A DNA stretch of 64,000 nt from Neocallimastix lanati (nom. inval.) (GCA_016946835.1 JACVTC010000145.1:376001-440000), one strand, 5' to 3'. Positions 33,511-45,600 are shown, counted from the first letter of the stretch. A program made the numbers and translations. The notes: generated from the sequence alone by a model not told the origin.

Positions 33511-35101
33511 TTAAATTAAAAATAAATTACTTTTTTTGGGTTTATATCGTATTAATATTAACTTTTTATTAATTAAATTAATTTTTCAATAATGAATAAA
33601 GTTCATTATTGAAAATTAAAAATTAAAATAATATATTTTAATAAATAATATATTTTTAAAAATTAATAAATGAAGATAAAAATATTTTTAATAATGATTA
33701 ATATAATTTTACATATAAAGAAAATATATAAATTTATATATTATTTTTCAAACATAATACTTATAAAGGTAAAAAATTTATTATCTATTGGTTGAATACT
33801 TTAATTAATTAAAGATTACTAAAAGATGGACATTAATTGATATACAAAAAAATAAACTTTAATTAATATAAAAAATAATAAAATTATTATTATTGTTTAT
33901 ATTATGAGAAATTATGTAGTTTGAGAAAAAAAAATTGTGATGTAAAATAATTTCTAGCTCAATAACAAATTATAAATCACATATATTCTAATATAACAAT
34001 AATCGTTTTTGATATTATAAATATTAAAAATAAAAGTTACTATTTACAATAAATATACTTAATATGTTATATTTCATTTTTAAATATTTCTATTAATTTT
34101 ACTATTCATTTCATATTTGTTATTTAAATTATTATTATTAGTATAAAAATATTTTTATTTTTATTTTAAAAAATAATAAAAAAGATTTGTACTAAATAAA
34201 TATATAAAACAAAACTAAATAAAATTAATGTTAATAAAAATGAATTTTTTTGAGTCATAATTAATATTAATATTATAACCTGATAACAAGTATAAATATT
34301 CATAATAAATATTATTGAAAAAAAAAATTGTGACAAAAATGAAATGTTTCTTAAAAGTAACGTGAAATGTAATGTGATAAAATAAATCTATGCTTGTATA
34401 TAAATTATAAATTTGTTATAATTTTTTTAAATATATTTATTTATCAATGGAGACATAAAAATGTTATCCTATTTTTTATGCCATGTCAACATGTAAATTA
34501 ATATTAAACATTTTTAAAAATAAATTACATACTGATATAATATTAATGAATATAAAAAATATATTTAATATTAATAATTTATAATAATTTTTATTTTTTT
34601 GTTTTTTATATCTATAATATACCATATCTAACAGTATTCTTATTATTTTTAAAATAGTTATAAAAAAAAAAAGTATATATACTAGAAGCTATATTTTTCT
34701 TTAAATTAATACCTTTTTAAAACTCATGAATATTTTGATAATAAATATATTAAATTTTTTAAAATAATTAATTAATTATATATATATATATAAATGTAAA
34801 ATAATTAATATAAAATAAATATTTCCCTAAAAAGGAAAGTAAACCAATTGTATCATCACATTACATCATATCTTTATTAATATTATTCAACATATTTTAA
34901 TTAAATAGATTTTAATAAAGAGGTATAATTAAATTTTATATTTAATAAAAAAATAAAAAAAAGGAGATCGAAATAGTATAAAAGCATTCAAATGACTCAT
35001 AATTTTTATAGAAAAAAATAAAAAAAAAAAAAAAAAAATAAATAAATAAAAAATTATTGTATATATTTTTATTTTTTATAATTTAAATTGTATATAAAAA
35101 A
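33511..35101. other. AT-rich region upstream of the DUF4380-like gene
   Basis: No gene seen. Bases 34826-34835 read CCTAAAAAGG, an exact match to the CArG consensus CC(A/T)6GG bound by MADS-box factors and symmetrical within TTTCCCTAAAAAGGAAA. It lies 267 bp before the start codon. About one or two such matches are expected by chance in a window of this composition. The leader directly before the ATG is A-rich. Confidence 0.5.
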
Positions 35102-36040
35102 ATGAAATTATTTCAAAAATTAACCATTGCTGGTATATTTTTACTAGGATTTTCATCACAGGCTTCTGCAAAAGCTGTAACTAAGAGGAAATGTTATATT
35201 AAAAAAACATCTAAAACTATTAAAGCCCTTGAAGACAATAAATATAGTATTTCAATTGGGGATGTCACTATGACAATTGATGCATCATACGCTGCCAAAA
35301 TTATTTCTTACAAAATCGGTAACGATGAAGTCCTTAACCAAGATTCTTTCCAAAATTATTCCGGAAGTACCTTCTGGACTAGCCCACAAAATGATTGGGG
35401 TTGGCCACCGGTTGAGGAATATGATTCCAAACCTTTCACTGCTAAAATTGTAGGTGACAAACTTGTGATGAACGGACAAAAGTCAAAGTTTGGTTACAGT
35501 ATTAGTAAGGAATTCAATGTTAATAAGAAGAATAACTCCATTGAAGTTAAGTATTCTATCAATAATGAATCTGACGAAACTAGACAAGTTGCCCCATGGG
35601 AAATTTCTCGTGTTCCTAACGATGGTATTCTTTTCTTCCAAGCTGATAAAGTTGAACCAGGAAACGATATGACCGGTCTTCCATTCCAGTTCAAGCATGG
35701 CGCAGCCTGGTATGAAATGGATGAAGATGAAGATCACCGTAAAATTAATGCTGACGGTAATGGTTGGATTGCTTATAGTGCTAAAGGCTTACTTTTCGTC
35801 AAAACATTCCAAGACCTCGACCCATCCGAAACCGCCCCAGGTGAAGCTGAAATCCAATCTTATGCTTTCCCTGGTAAGACTTATGTAGAAGTTGAAGAGC
35901 AAGGTGTTTACACTACTGTTAAACCAGGAGAATCTGTCAGCTGGACTGTCAATTGGTACCTTACCCATACTGATTTAGAACCTGTTCCATCTGAAGATCT
36001 TCTAAAAGAAGTTAAGAAGCTCATAAAGCAACTCAATTAA
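35102..36040 (+). CDS. Secreted DUF4380-like protein (312 aa), probable bacterial origin
   Basis: Intronless. Residues 1-23 are a signal peptide (MKLF..., hydrophobic core GIFLLGF, cleavage after ASA), so the protein should be secreted. The mature chain is a single beta-rich domain: SYAAKIISYKIGNDEVLNQ (about 62-80), then the signature FWTSPQNDWGWPPVEEYDSKPF (about 97-118, split FWTSPQND and WGWPP), SISKEFNV, and VAPWEISRVP (about 188-197). These are hallmarks of DUF4380, a family with a galactose-mutarotase-like fold known mainly from bacteria. The WGWPP and PWEISR segments probably line a sugar-binding groove by analogy, which is inference. A C-terminal Lys-rich helix follows. Codon use is noticeably richer in C-ending codons than the other genes here, typical of strongly expressed genes in gut fungi. 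A signal peptide on a bacterial-type carbohydrate-fold domain suggests a plant-polysaccharide role in the rumen. No catalytic activity is established. Confidence 0.8.
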   Translation: MKLFQKLTIAGIFLLGFSSQASAKAVTKRKCYIKKTSKTIKALEDNKYSISIGDVTMTIDASYAAKIISYKIGNDEVLNQDSFQNYSGSTFWTSPQNDWGWPPVEEYDSKPFTAKIVGDKLVMNGQKSKFGYSISKEFNVNKKNNSIEVKYSINNESDETRQVAPWEISRVPNDGILFFQADKVEPGNDMTGLPFQFKHGAAWYEMDEDEDHRKINADGNGWIAYSAKGLLFVKTFQDLDPSETAPGEAEIQSYAFPGKTYVEVEEQGVYTTVKPGESVSWTVNWYLTHTDLEPVPSEDLLKEVKKLIKQLN

Positions 36041-36899
36041 ATTATGCTTAGTCCTAACCATATAAGAAATCATATTTACATTTAAAATTTTATTGGAATT
36101 TTTATAAATAATATATCAAATTTTGATATATTTAAAGAAATATAATAAATTATGAGTGGATATGAATCAATAAGACTAACATAAAATATATTTATATATA
36201 ATATAAAATAAAAAGTAAAAGTATTAAGTATAAAATGTAAAATAAAAATATAAAAAAATATATATATTTTAAAATATAAAATATATATAAAAAAATAATA
36301 TAAAATGTAAAATATAAAATGTATTATAATATAATTATTATATAATGCAGATTTAAATTTATATAAATAAAATTAAAATAAAAAAAATTAAAATAAATAA
36401 AATTAAAATAAATAATAAGGATAAATGTATATTTGAATTTTTTATATTTTATTTTTTTAAATTATTTTAATTTTTTTATTAATCCATATTTCTTGTTTTA
36501 AATGAAATATAAAATATGATATATCTTAATTTTTTCATTAGTTTCATATTCAGTTTTTTTCACTATAAAGTTAATAATTAATAATTATTCAAAACGAATT
36601 AACTTGAAAAAGTAAATTGTAATGTATAATAAAAATAAATTATTTTAAAATATATATTTATTAATACATATAGGGGTTATTAAGTGAATAAATTTTTTTT
36701 TTTTATAAAAAACAAGACAAAAACAATAATAAAAAAAGAAAAAAACATTAAAAGATATTGTATTTATGTAAAATTAATTAAATTTGGATAAATTTTAGGT
36801 TATATGAAATTTTTATGTAATTGAGTTTAAGATATTTCAATTTTATAGGTAGTTTAAATTATTTTTTGTAAAATTTTATATAATTATTATTTTTATATC
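36041..36899. other. AT-rich 3' flank of the DUF4380-like gene
   Basis: Long runs of ATAAAATATAAAATG type (36180-36330) and A/T homopolymers. No coding signal or structured terminator seen. Confidence 0.5.
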
Positions 36900-37120
36900 C
36901 AATATAGATACACCCTTAGGGACGTATCTCTTTATATGGAATTCTTTTTGGGAAGAACATCTCATATTCTCTGTGATACCAGAGGAATGGTAAAAATCTA
37001 ATCATCTCATAATATGTCTTTTGGTACAATTTCCCCAATGTTTAGAACTCGTTCTTTGAGGCTACTACTTACTTGGTTATGTACCATAAATAAACATTTT
37101 ATTAGTGGTTACTTTAATGG
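36900..37120 (-). pseudogene. Decayed coding fragment, unidentified
   Basis: Composition is less AT-rich than the surroundings. Minus-strand frames give protein-like strings in two or three phases (LNIGEIVPKDIL, EMIRFLPFLWYHREYEMFF, KRIPYKE) separated by frameshifts. I do not recognise the family; a retroelement gag or a lost gene are both possible. A (TTA)n repeat at 37225-37280 separates it from the next decayed segment. Confidence 0.4.
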
Positions 37121-37227
37121 ATACAAAAGATTTAATTATTATTTTATTTTTTTTTTTTCTTTTTTCACCATTTAAATTTTTATCTTATTTTTATTTTATT
37201 TTTATTCTATTGTATTTTATTATTATA

Positions 37228-37275
<48 letters not shown>

Positions 37276-37559
37276 TTAATTATTATTATTATTTCTTTTT
37301 AATGATTTAAAAGCGTTTTATTCATTCTATTTTAATTTATATATATATATATATAAATCTTTATGTATATCATTTTATAATAATGGTTTATCTATTAATA
37401 AAAACTTTATAAAAAATTAATAAACTATTAATATTTATTTAAATATTTATATTATTGTTTTATTTTATTTTCTAATCATTTAACATTCATGCTTATTTTT
37501 TCTTGAAAAATTTATCTAATTGTTTATATCGTTTTAAAATTTTTTATAATTTTTATTTC

Positions 37560-38650
37560 TCGTTATATTATTATTTCTATTTTTTCGAATTATTAGGAAG
37601 ATCTACTGGATCATTTGATTTCCTTAAATGATTTAAATTATTTAAAATTTGTTGAAGATAAAACATCATTGGTTTCACTATTAATACTCTAAATATCAAT
37701 ATTTCCAATATAATTACATTCATCATCTATTTCTATTGCTAAACCTTTATTCGAAAGCTAAATAATTTTTGAATCCTATTGTTTCCATCCTTATCTGAAT
37801 CTGAGTAAATAGATAGTATATAGTTTAAGAGCTGCTAATTCTAATTTTGCTTATTGATCTTCAAATTCAATGTAATTTTCGAAATTATCTTTCTTATTAT
37901 AGTTATTGATGATATCTACCTCTTCTTCTTTCAGTGTATTTTTCTTGTGTTTGCTTTTTTATAAAATTTTCTCAAATTTTCTATATAAAATTTCACTTTG
38001 TTTAAAAATGTATTCACTTTTCCATATAATCCACTTTTTTTATCGGATGACTTAAGACTATTTAATATTTCTTTATATTATTATATTATCAATTGCTTGA
38101 TCGTACTTTTTATTTTCATATTTTTCCTTCATATTCTTAATTTTTCATGGATTAGTAAATTATTATATACTATTTTTGATTTATCTATATGAGTGAATGC
38201 GTATCTATAATGGATAACTTCCCATCTCTTAGTAGAAGGGGAACTTGATGCTGAAGTAGAACTTTCATTGAGAACTTTTATCATTTGTACTATTTACAAT
38301 ATTTTTATTGCTACCATAAAGGTGTTGATGTGATTCGTGAGCTAAGATATAATCTCTTCTATAGCTAGTTTTAAAATTAATATTGTCATCATTTTGGGCT
38401 TTATTAAAGACATATATTTTATATTTATATTTTTTATTGAAGTATATACAGTTTGTAAATCTTCTTCCTTAAGATGATCTAAAAATTGCATGGGTGACAA
38501 TTCCACTAATTTAATAACCTCTTTAATACTATATATGATATAAATTCTATTCTATTTTTGTTATTGTATTACAAGTACTATATTATATTGAATTTTCTTC
38601 TGCTGTAATTTTATTTATTCTTTTGCTCACCATTTCCGATTTAAAATATT
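37560..38650 (-). pseudogene. Decayed coding sequence, unidentified, gag-like
   Basis: Reading from about 38650 leftwards, broken minus-strand frames give MVSKRINKITAEENSI, then KLVELSPMQFLDHLKEEDL, SIKNINIKYM, a Ser-rich STSASSSPSTKRWEV, then a Lys-rich KHKKNTLKEEEVD, ENYIEFEDQ and LAIEIDDECNYIGNID. Stops fall every 20-40 codons. The acidic/Lys-rich composition and neighbouring retroelements suggest a gag-type polyprotein remnant, but no zinc knuckle or catalytic motif is visible. Confidence 0.45.
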
Positions 38651-39960
38651 CTTGATTAATTAATACATTTTTTGTAATTTTCATATAGTATTGTTATCTT
38701 CAATTTTATATATTTTTGTAAGAATATAAAAATTTGAAAATGTTTAAATTCAAATTAAAAATCATTAATTTTATTAAATTTTTTTAACAATAAAAGTTTA
38801 TTTTTATTTATATATAAGTTAATATTTGCAGGATGTTTTTTGGATGTTTAATGCTTTTCTATATTAATATATTTAGTATTTTGTTGATATAAGTATAATC
38901 AGATTATAAATCGAAATGAAATTAAATATATGTTTTTTTTTTATTTATTATAATGATTTAATATATTTAATTTTTTTTAAATAAACTTTATATTATTATT
39001 ATTAAATATTAATATAAATAATATATTTAATGAATTATAATTCTAAAAATACTGTGTAATAATTAATATTCTAATAAATAAAGATAAATGCTTCTTTAAT
39101 TTAATTACTTTTATCATGGTTATGAATTTTATATAAATTATTTAAATTATAAACTTTTTATAATGGTTTAGTAAACAATCTTTACTATTAAAGCTTATTA
39201 AAAATAATAATACAATTTATATGATTGTTTTTATTTTGATCTATTATGCGGTTTTATCAGATATATTAATACCATATGCGATATGTTAATGCTAAATTAT
39301 ATTGTATTATTTATATTTTCATGTATATATAATATGAATTTTAATTTATAATTAAATACCAATTAATACAATATTTTTAAATTTATATATTTCAATTATT
39401 CTAGCAAATTCAAAAGTTGATAAGTTTAGTTAAATATCTAATTGTATTAAAACAAAAATTGAAAGAGTTACAATTATAATATTATTGATTAAAAACATCA
39501 GTATGTATGTATACTGTATTTAAATTCAAAACTTGATTGCATTCTCATCTTTAATAATGATCAATTAAATCTTTCATTCAAATTAGTAGGAAAATTAATA
39601 AAAGACCAATAAGATAGAATTTTTAAAGACATTATTATAAAGAATAAATTTTAATTATATGGAAACCATATAATAATATGTATTATATTTATAAGAATTA
39701 AAAGCTGATATCTAATTTAAGTTTTGATCACTCTATTTCAATAAGTTTTGATGAGTATGAATATATTTCTAATTATTTATTTTAAATAAGTGAAAAAAGT
39801 AACAATGCTATAATAAAATATTTAATTCAACATTGAACAAGTATCAATTAAAAAACAAATACTGTAATAATTATAATATGAAATTATTGTAAAATATTTG
39901 GTTGAAAAAAGCAAAATATTAATAATATAACATATATATTAATTCAGTGCATTCCATATA
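38651..39960. other. AT-rich intergenic region
   Basis: I see no gene, RNA or repeat family member here. A short imperfect duplication (ATCAGATATATTAATACCATATGCGATATGTTAATGC, read in halves ATATATTAATACC and ATATGTTAATGC) is at 39258-39295. Confidence 0.5.
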
Positions 39961-39974
39961 TTCATTCTTGTTTT

Positions 39975-40480
39975 AACTCAGATAGAGATGTATTAGACTA
40001 TCTTAGCCTTTTGGTTAAATGGAAAACTAACCTTTTACAATTTTGGTAACAAATACATGGTAAAATGATGACTATGAATGATAATCTTATGGCTACATAA
40101 TATATCTTAGAACAGTTAGTAATTCCTTAGTTACTTACATAAAATCATGGCTTAGTTTTGTACAATATTAGGACATTAATTTTGTTAAGTTTATTTATTA
40201 ATTTCTATATTTAGTTAAATATATTTTTTGTTAGATATTTTTATAAATAGTTAATTAGTAAATTTATATTAACGTAAACTCAGTCTCCTATTAACGAATA
40301 AAAAGTAATAGTACAGCGTTATATTTTTAAGTGGAGAATTAAAATTATTTATTAAAAGAATATTAAAGGCTTTTCTTAGGGTAACTCAGATAGAGAGATA
40401 TTATTCTATTTTAGCCTTTCTCTTGTCTATTATTCGTTATTTTTGTCAAATAGTAAACTTATCTTTTACAATAGTAACGC
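39975..40480 (+). repeat. Diverged direct repeats, possibly LTR fragments
   Basis: AACTCAGATAGAGATGTATTAGACTATCTTAGCC (39976 onward, read as AACTCAGATAGAGATG and CTATCTTAGCC) resembles AACTCAGATAGAGAGAT...CTATTTTAGCC at 40384, and both continue with ACTAACCTTTTACAAT / ACTTATCTTTTACAAT. Spacing is about 408 bp. They precede the plus-strand gag remnant and may belong to its 5' LTR region. Confidence 0.45.
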
Positions 40481-40499
40481 TCAATAACTAAATAACTGA

Positions 40500-41089
40500 T
40501 AATAGATAGTTTAGTGAAACAAACATCAAGTAATAGTTTAATTAATATGTTAATTCATACTTTACTTAGATAATAGTAATAATATCTTATAAAACATTAA
40601 CATTTAGATAATTTATTTAAGGAGTTTAAGAAATTATTGATTAATTTCAGCGCCACAATTTATTAATAGACAAGCCACAAATTTTAAAAGTGCTTTTTTG
40701 GCTTAGAACTGAAATTTCAACCACATATTGAAAATTTTATTTTATAATAATTTAAAATATAAAATTTTAAAATTTTTGGAGAATGTGATTTTTTATTATT
40801 AGAAATTACAAAAAATTCCAAAATATTTTCACTTTTACTTTGCTTTCCTGGTGCTCATTTTTTATGTAAATTTATATATACAAGGTGATTGACTCAAAAC
40901 TCAAAAGAAAAAAATTTTAATATAAATTATTTAAATATTTAATATGTTTTTTTAAAAAAAAATTAATATTATAAAATTTCTAATATAAAATTTTTATTGT
41001 AAAAAAATTAATAGATATATAAATAATACTTTAAATAAATATTAAATAAAAATATGTAAATAAGATAGATAAATTTAAATAAATACAGG
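40500..41089. other. AT-rich leader region before the plus-strand gag remnant
   Basis: It contains GCCACA three times in close order (40652, 40672 and ACCACATATTG at 40720), reminiscent of the LTR motif seen elsewhere in the window. Otherwise A/T-rich with no open frame. Confidence 0.4.
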
Positions 41090-42583
41090 AATCGAGGAGA
41101 AAAACTAATAGAAGCGATTCTCCAAAGATATCAGTAGGTAGTATTGCTGTTGCCAATAGCCCTATCCCAGTATAAGCACTACTAGTGAGACGCTAGAACA
41201 TAGGAAATTAGAAAACAATGAAAACCCCGGAGAAGGATGCATAATAAGACAAATGTGATGCCGGTGGCTAGTAAACCCAAAAGCTCATTACGAGAGTTCA
41301 AACAAAAATAATAATGGTGAGACGGTAAATTTTGCAGCCTTGATAAACAAGCAGATTGAAGAATTCAAGAACGTGCATGTTAACAATAGATGACATCAAA
41401 GTTAGATGCTATGTAAAATCAGAATGAAAGTAGATTCACAAAAATTGAGGCTGAGTTTAGTAATTTCATATTAGCTGCGGAAAAATGGTTTGGTGAAGGT
41501 TGGGAGATTAATGAGATTGAAGAATTCTTGGATGCGAACCGAGAGAAGGAAAAGATATATAGCAAGGAATTAGAAGAAAAGATTGAAATGTTAATTGCGG
41601 TAAATCAAACCCAACATAATGAAAGATTAGGTCAATTAGCTTGGGGAGCAAGGGTAGACTAGTAAACTTATTCATCAACACATAAATGCAGAAACGTACA
41701 GAATGAAGATGCTCTACCAACCAATCCATAGATGTTTCCACAAAGATCTATTGAAAATGTAGTATTGAACGACGAGTACCTTCCGGTGTACGAATGAGAC
41801 GTCCCGATGTTTAATGGTGAAACGGGGGATGTGGAATCATTTATAGAGAGGTTGAAAAGGTATTTTGGTAGACACTAAAAGTACTACCAGATCGATCCTA
41901 CTGCAATGCTGTACTTCATTGAGAACCACTTACAGGGACAGCTAAAAGGTGGTACCAGTTGGACAAAGTATTCAAACAAAAAGATGACCCGCAATCTCAA
42001 AGATTAATGGACAGGTTACTACAAGAATTTAAAAGTGAGCGAACCTTGGAGAAGGTTAAAACTGTTATGCTTAAAACTTAGACACTAATGGGGAAAAGCC
42101 TATGAATACTTTTCTGAGTTCAATCGATTAAGCAGAATACTTCAGCTCTCAGATGAAACTAAAAGATTACTACTGGTACAGCAAGTAAGACCTTCAGTTC
42201 GGGAAGCTTTTTATGACTTAGTTGCAAAAAAAGAAAAAAACATTAGAAGGCTACATGACATACTTAAGAAGGTGTGACACCTTCCCCACGGATTATAAGG
42301 ACGAATACTTAGAAAGATATGAATATAACTGTGAAAGAAAGAAAGTTATCGTGGCCTTATTAGGAATGACGGATCTGTGAAGACCCTCCAAGGATATTGA
42401 GGCTAAGAGAAGGAGGAAGAGCGATAATCACTAAATCGATAAAAGAGATTTTAGTAGATGAGAGTCTACTAGGCAAGTAAACAACAATATAGATAAATGA
42501 GATAATAGCTACATTAATGGAAAAGATTGTGTTATGAGACCATGCAATAAATAAAAATATTTTAAGGACTCAATAGGTCTACA
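41090..42583 (+). pseudogene. Gypsy-type gag remnant, plus strand
   Basis: The composition is much less AT-rich than the flanks. In broken plus-strand frames the retrotransposon gag signature is readable around 41810-42060: MFNGETGDVESFIERLKRYF, then AMLYFIENHLQGTAKRWYQLD and LLQEFKSERTLE. The pattern hydrophobic-x-x-x-L-x-G-x-A-x-x-W-Y is typical of the Ty3/gypsy capsid domain. At least ten stops or frameshifts are present between 41090 and 42560. It ends where the minus-strand chromodomain element begins. Confidence 0.7.
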
Positions 42584-42821
42584 CTAATTACTTTTTTTTT
42601 TTTTTTGTTACAAAATATTAATAAAATTTACAGTTATTATATATTTTAAATATAAATTATAATATAATAATAAAGGATAAATTAGGATTTAACAATAAAA
42701 ATAAGTTTGATATTAATACGGGAAGAATATAATTTAATCATATAATTATGTAATATACTCTAAAATTTAAAGTTTATTAGCGATTCATTTTCTAGTATAA
42801 GTTATTTTAATTATTTTTATT

Positions 42822-43400
42822 GAATTTTTTCAAGAGTTTGGGGCAATTAAGATTTTCCTCAGGTTCCCAAGAAGCTTCAGAAAGCGGATATCCTTTCCAT
42901 TTATCAAGTATTGGATTTTCCCGTAATGAGTTCGTTTGTCTAATATTTGTTCAATTTTGTACTCTTTTTCGTTGTTAATGACAATTATAGTGGTCTTGGT
43001 TTCTTCCAAACTTATCTTCAAAGTACGGTTCAAGGTCAGAGACATGCATAATTGGATGAATCCTAAGATTTTTTGGCAAGTCAAGTTTATACTAAACAGG
43101 TGATATTTTGCTTAGGATTTTAAAAGGTCCTAATTTTCTTGGCTTAAGCTTTTTGTTAGCATTCTTTATAATTAGGGAACTATTGATCCAAACTTTATCA
43201 TTTTCTTTTTGAATTCAGGTGGTTCCATACGATGCTTATTGGCATATTTCTCTTGTTTTTCAATTTTTGTTTTAATATTTTCTTTTAATTCCTTGGTTAA
43301 TTCTGCAAGGTTTTTAACAAGTTCTTCTGCTCTAGGTACTTCGACATTTGTGGGGACTTCGGGAGAATGTCTGGGATTGAATCCATAGTTAGCGAAATAA
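42822..43400 (-). pseudogene. Integrase C-terminus (GPY/F-like) and chromodomain
   Basis: Minus-strand frames read GFNPRHSPEVP, KIEKQEKYANKHRMEP, LGPFKILSKISPV and LRIHPIMHVSDLEPYFED, the post-core region of gypsy integrase. EYKIEQILDKR...GKIQYL and, after a one-base shift near 42905, KWKGYPLSEASWEPEENL follow. The last two are a chromodomain with the aromatic W and W-E-P residues that recognise methylated histone tails in relatives. In chromoviruses this targets insertion to heterochromatin. Confidence 0.85.
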
Positions 43401-43423
43401 GGTGAATGATTAGTGGATTCTTG

Positions 43424-43640
43424 AATGGAGAGTCATGGCATATATTCAAAACGAAAGGGAGACACTTAGGTGGAACATATAATTTGTTATCGAAGAGTAA
43501 GAAACTATTACTTAGAGAAAATTTATCAATGTTGGGATGAATTTTTGAAAGTTTTTTATTTTCTAAATATTCGCAGATATTATGATAGAAAATATCATCT
43601 TTACATTCATTAAGAATTTTATTAAAGAGATCAGAAATAG
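43424..43640 (-). pseudogene. Integrase zinc-domain start, then deletion junction
   Basis: The frame gives NSFLLFDNKLYVPPKCLPFVLNICHDSP (shown in parts: FDNKLYVPPK and ICHDSP), the beginning of the H-H-C-C domain. It breaks at about 43424-43432 and continues in another frame with ESTNHSPYFANYGFNP, which normally lies after the catalytic core. The rest of the zinc domain and the whole D-D-E core are missing. Confidence 0.8.
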
Positions 43641-44330
43641 TTATGACAATAACAACGAAATTTTCAGGGCGAAGTACGAAAAATGGAGTTTCGGAAGAGG
43701 AGTCGTCAGAGGAAGGAATATAATCATGTCTTCTGAAAAGTGCGTCAGGTTTTCCATTTGATGATCCAAAACGATAGACAATTTTAAAATTGAATTCGGA
43801 TAGGAATATTGACCAACGGACATGTCTTTGTGACAGCTTTTCTGGTTTCTTTTGGTAAAGTAGGTTTCAATGATCGAAGAAAATGGTGAAAGGAATATTT
43901 CTGCCTTTTAATAAATGTCTCCAGTGTTCTAAGGCCGAAACAATGGCTAGAAGTTTCTTATCGTATATGGGATAATTTCTTTCGGCTTGGTTGAGAGCTC
44001 TACAGAAAAATGCGACAAGGTGAATTTGCTTGTCTTCAGTCGAACTTTGCGAAAGAATAGTACCAACAGCAAAATTACTACTATAGGTTTCAACCATAAA
44101 AGGGATTTCACTGTTTGGATAAGTAAGTACAGGAGTTGAAGAAAATTTTAACTTAATTTCATAGAAAGTCTTTTGAGATTCGGTTGTCCAAATGAATTTT
44201 GTATTTTTTCTTAGTAAAATGTTAAGTGGATGGGATAACTTAACGAATCCTGTGATGAAGCGTCTGTAATAGTTAGCAAGTCCTAAAAATGATTGAAGTT
44301 CTTTAGGGCTGGTCATTCTAGGATAGAAGA
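43641..44330 (-). pseudogene. Gypsy RNase H and linker
   Basis: 44316-43867 encodes SPKELQSFLGLANYYRRFI, then IPFMVETYSSNFAVGTILSQ (RNase H start, with E-T-Y where relatives have E-x-D-A) and ALNQAERNYPIYDKKLLAI. It runs out at FDH. 43823-43641 continues in another frame. The active-site Asp of the first motif appears substituted, so RNase H is probably inactive. Confidence 0.8.
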
Positions 44331-44386
44331 AAACTTCTTAGGGTCCATGTAGATACCATCTGCAGAGATTCTGTGTCCGAGAAAGT

Positions 44387-45600
44387 CTAGAAAAGGTACA
44401 CAAAATTCGCAATTTTAGCGTATAATCCAGCTTTTCTTAATCTAGTAAGTACTTCAGGAAGGTGTTCATAATGTGTTTCTAGGTGGTGGGAAAAGATGAT
44501 GATATCATCGATATAGCAGAAAACAAGTTTTCCTATGATGTCTTTAAATACATCATTAATAAAGTGTTGGAAGACTGCAGGAGCATTCTTGAGTCCAAAG
44601 GGCATTACCAGATATTCGAAATGTCCAAATACGCAAGTAAATGCAGTTTTATACTCATGGCCCTTTTTGATTCTTATAAGATTGAAGGCTTGGCGTAAGT
44701 CAATTTTAGAGAATATTTTACACTTACGAAGTCTTTCTAACATAAAATTGATAAGTGGAATGGGAAAAGAGTTACGATAAATACATTCATTGAGCCGACG
44801 GTAATCTACAACAAGTCTGAGTTCGCTGTTCTTTTTTAGTACAAAGAAAATTGGAGCACCGGCAGAAGAATTTGATTTTCTAATAAAGCCTTTAGCAACC
44901 ATTTCGTCAATATATTTTTTGAGGGCAACTAATTCCTTTTCGGTTAATGGATATATTGGGCGGTAATATAAATTAGTGTTTGGTTTCAAATTAATTTCAC
45001 AATCATGTTGTCGATGAGGGGGTAGCATGTTCCCAGCGACTTCACTAAAAATATCCATAAATGAGGATAATTTAGTGGGTAAAAGATAGATAACATTTTT
45101 ACTGTCTTCGTTGGGTTCTTTGTGTTGATTCTTAGTATTATTAATTATTTCATTAGATATTTTTTCTTCTGGATTGTTAACTTCTTCAGTTTTATGGCTT
45201 TCCGAATTATCAGTATTTTTAGGAATTTCGTATATTAAATTGCATGAAGGAATGAAGGTTATATAAGTATTTGGAATAACGAGACAATTATTAATACAAT
45301 ATTTTGAATTAATATGAAGTGTTTTAGAAGAGAAATCTATTGTTGGAATATGAGTAGAGAGCCATTCAGCGCCAAGAAGAGCACAATAAGAAGGTAAATC
45401 GACGATATAAAACTTAGTTTTACAATTGTAATTTTTATGGCGGATCGAAATTGGCAAAGTTTCCCGAGAATTTTCTGAGTACCACTAATTCCTCCTACTT
45501 CAGGATGAATAAGGAATGTTATTTTCATTGGCAAAGTAAACATCTATAAGATTAAGTTGAGAACCTGAATCTAGAAGAATCTTAGTTTTGACTGATGATT
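44387..45600 (-). pseudogene. Gypsy aspartic protease and reverse transcriptase
   Basis: Near 45560-45580 the frame reads ILLDSGSQLNLID (protease active site DSG). The 356-codon piece 45457-44387 contains the protease C-terminal region (LLGAEWLSTHIPTIDF) and the RT: LPPHRQHDCEI, YPLTEKELVALKKYI, KGFIRKSNSSAGAPIFFV, LRLVVDYRRLNE, FSKIDLRQAFNLIRI, MPFGLKNAPAVFQHFI and the catalytic FCYIDDIIIFS. All major RT blocks 1-5 are present, so this is the best preserved part. The frame is broken between protease and RT near 45450 and again after RT near 44390. Confidence 0.9.

Noticed and set aside
35285-35888. Several overlapping frames on both strands inside the DUF4380-like gene
   Set aside because: They are shadows of the real 312-codon frame, which has the signal peptide and the conserved motifs.
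37998-38192. Plus-strand 64-codon frame and similar short frames in A/T regions
   Set aside because: Composition is that of the surrounding AT-rich DNA, and the opposite strand carries the better protein-like signal.
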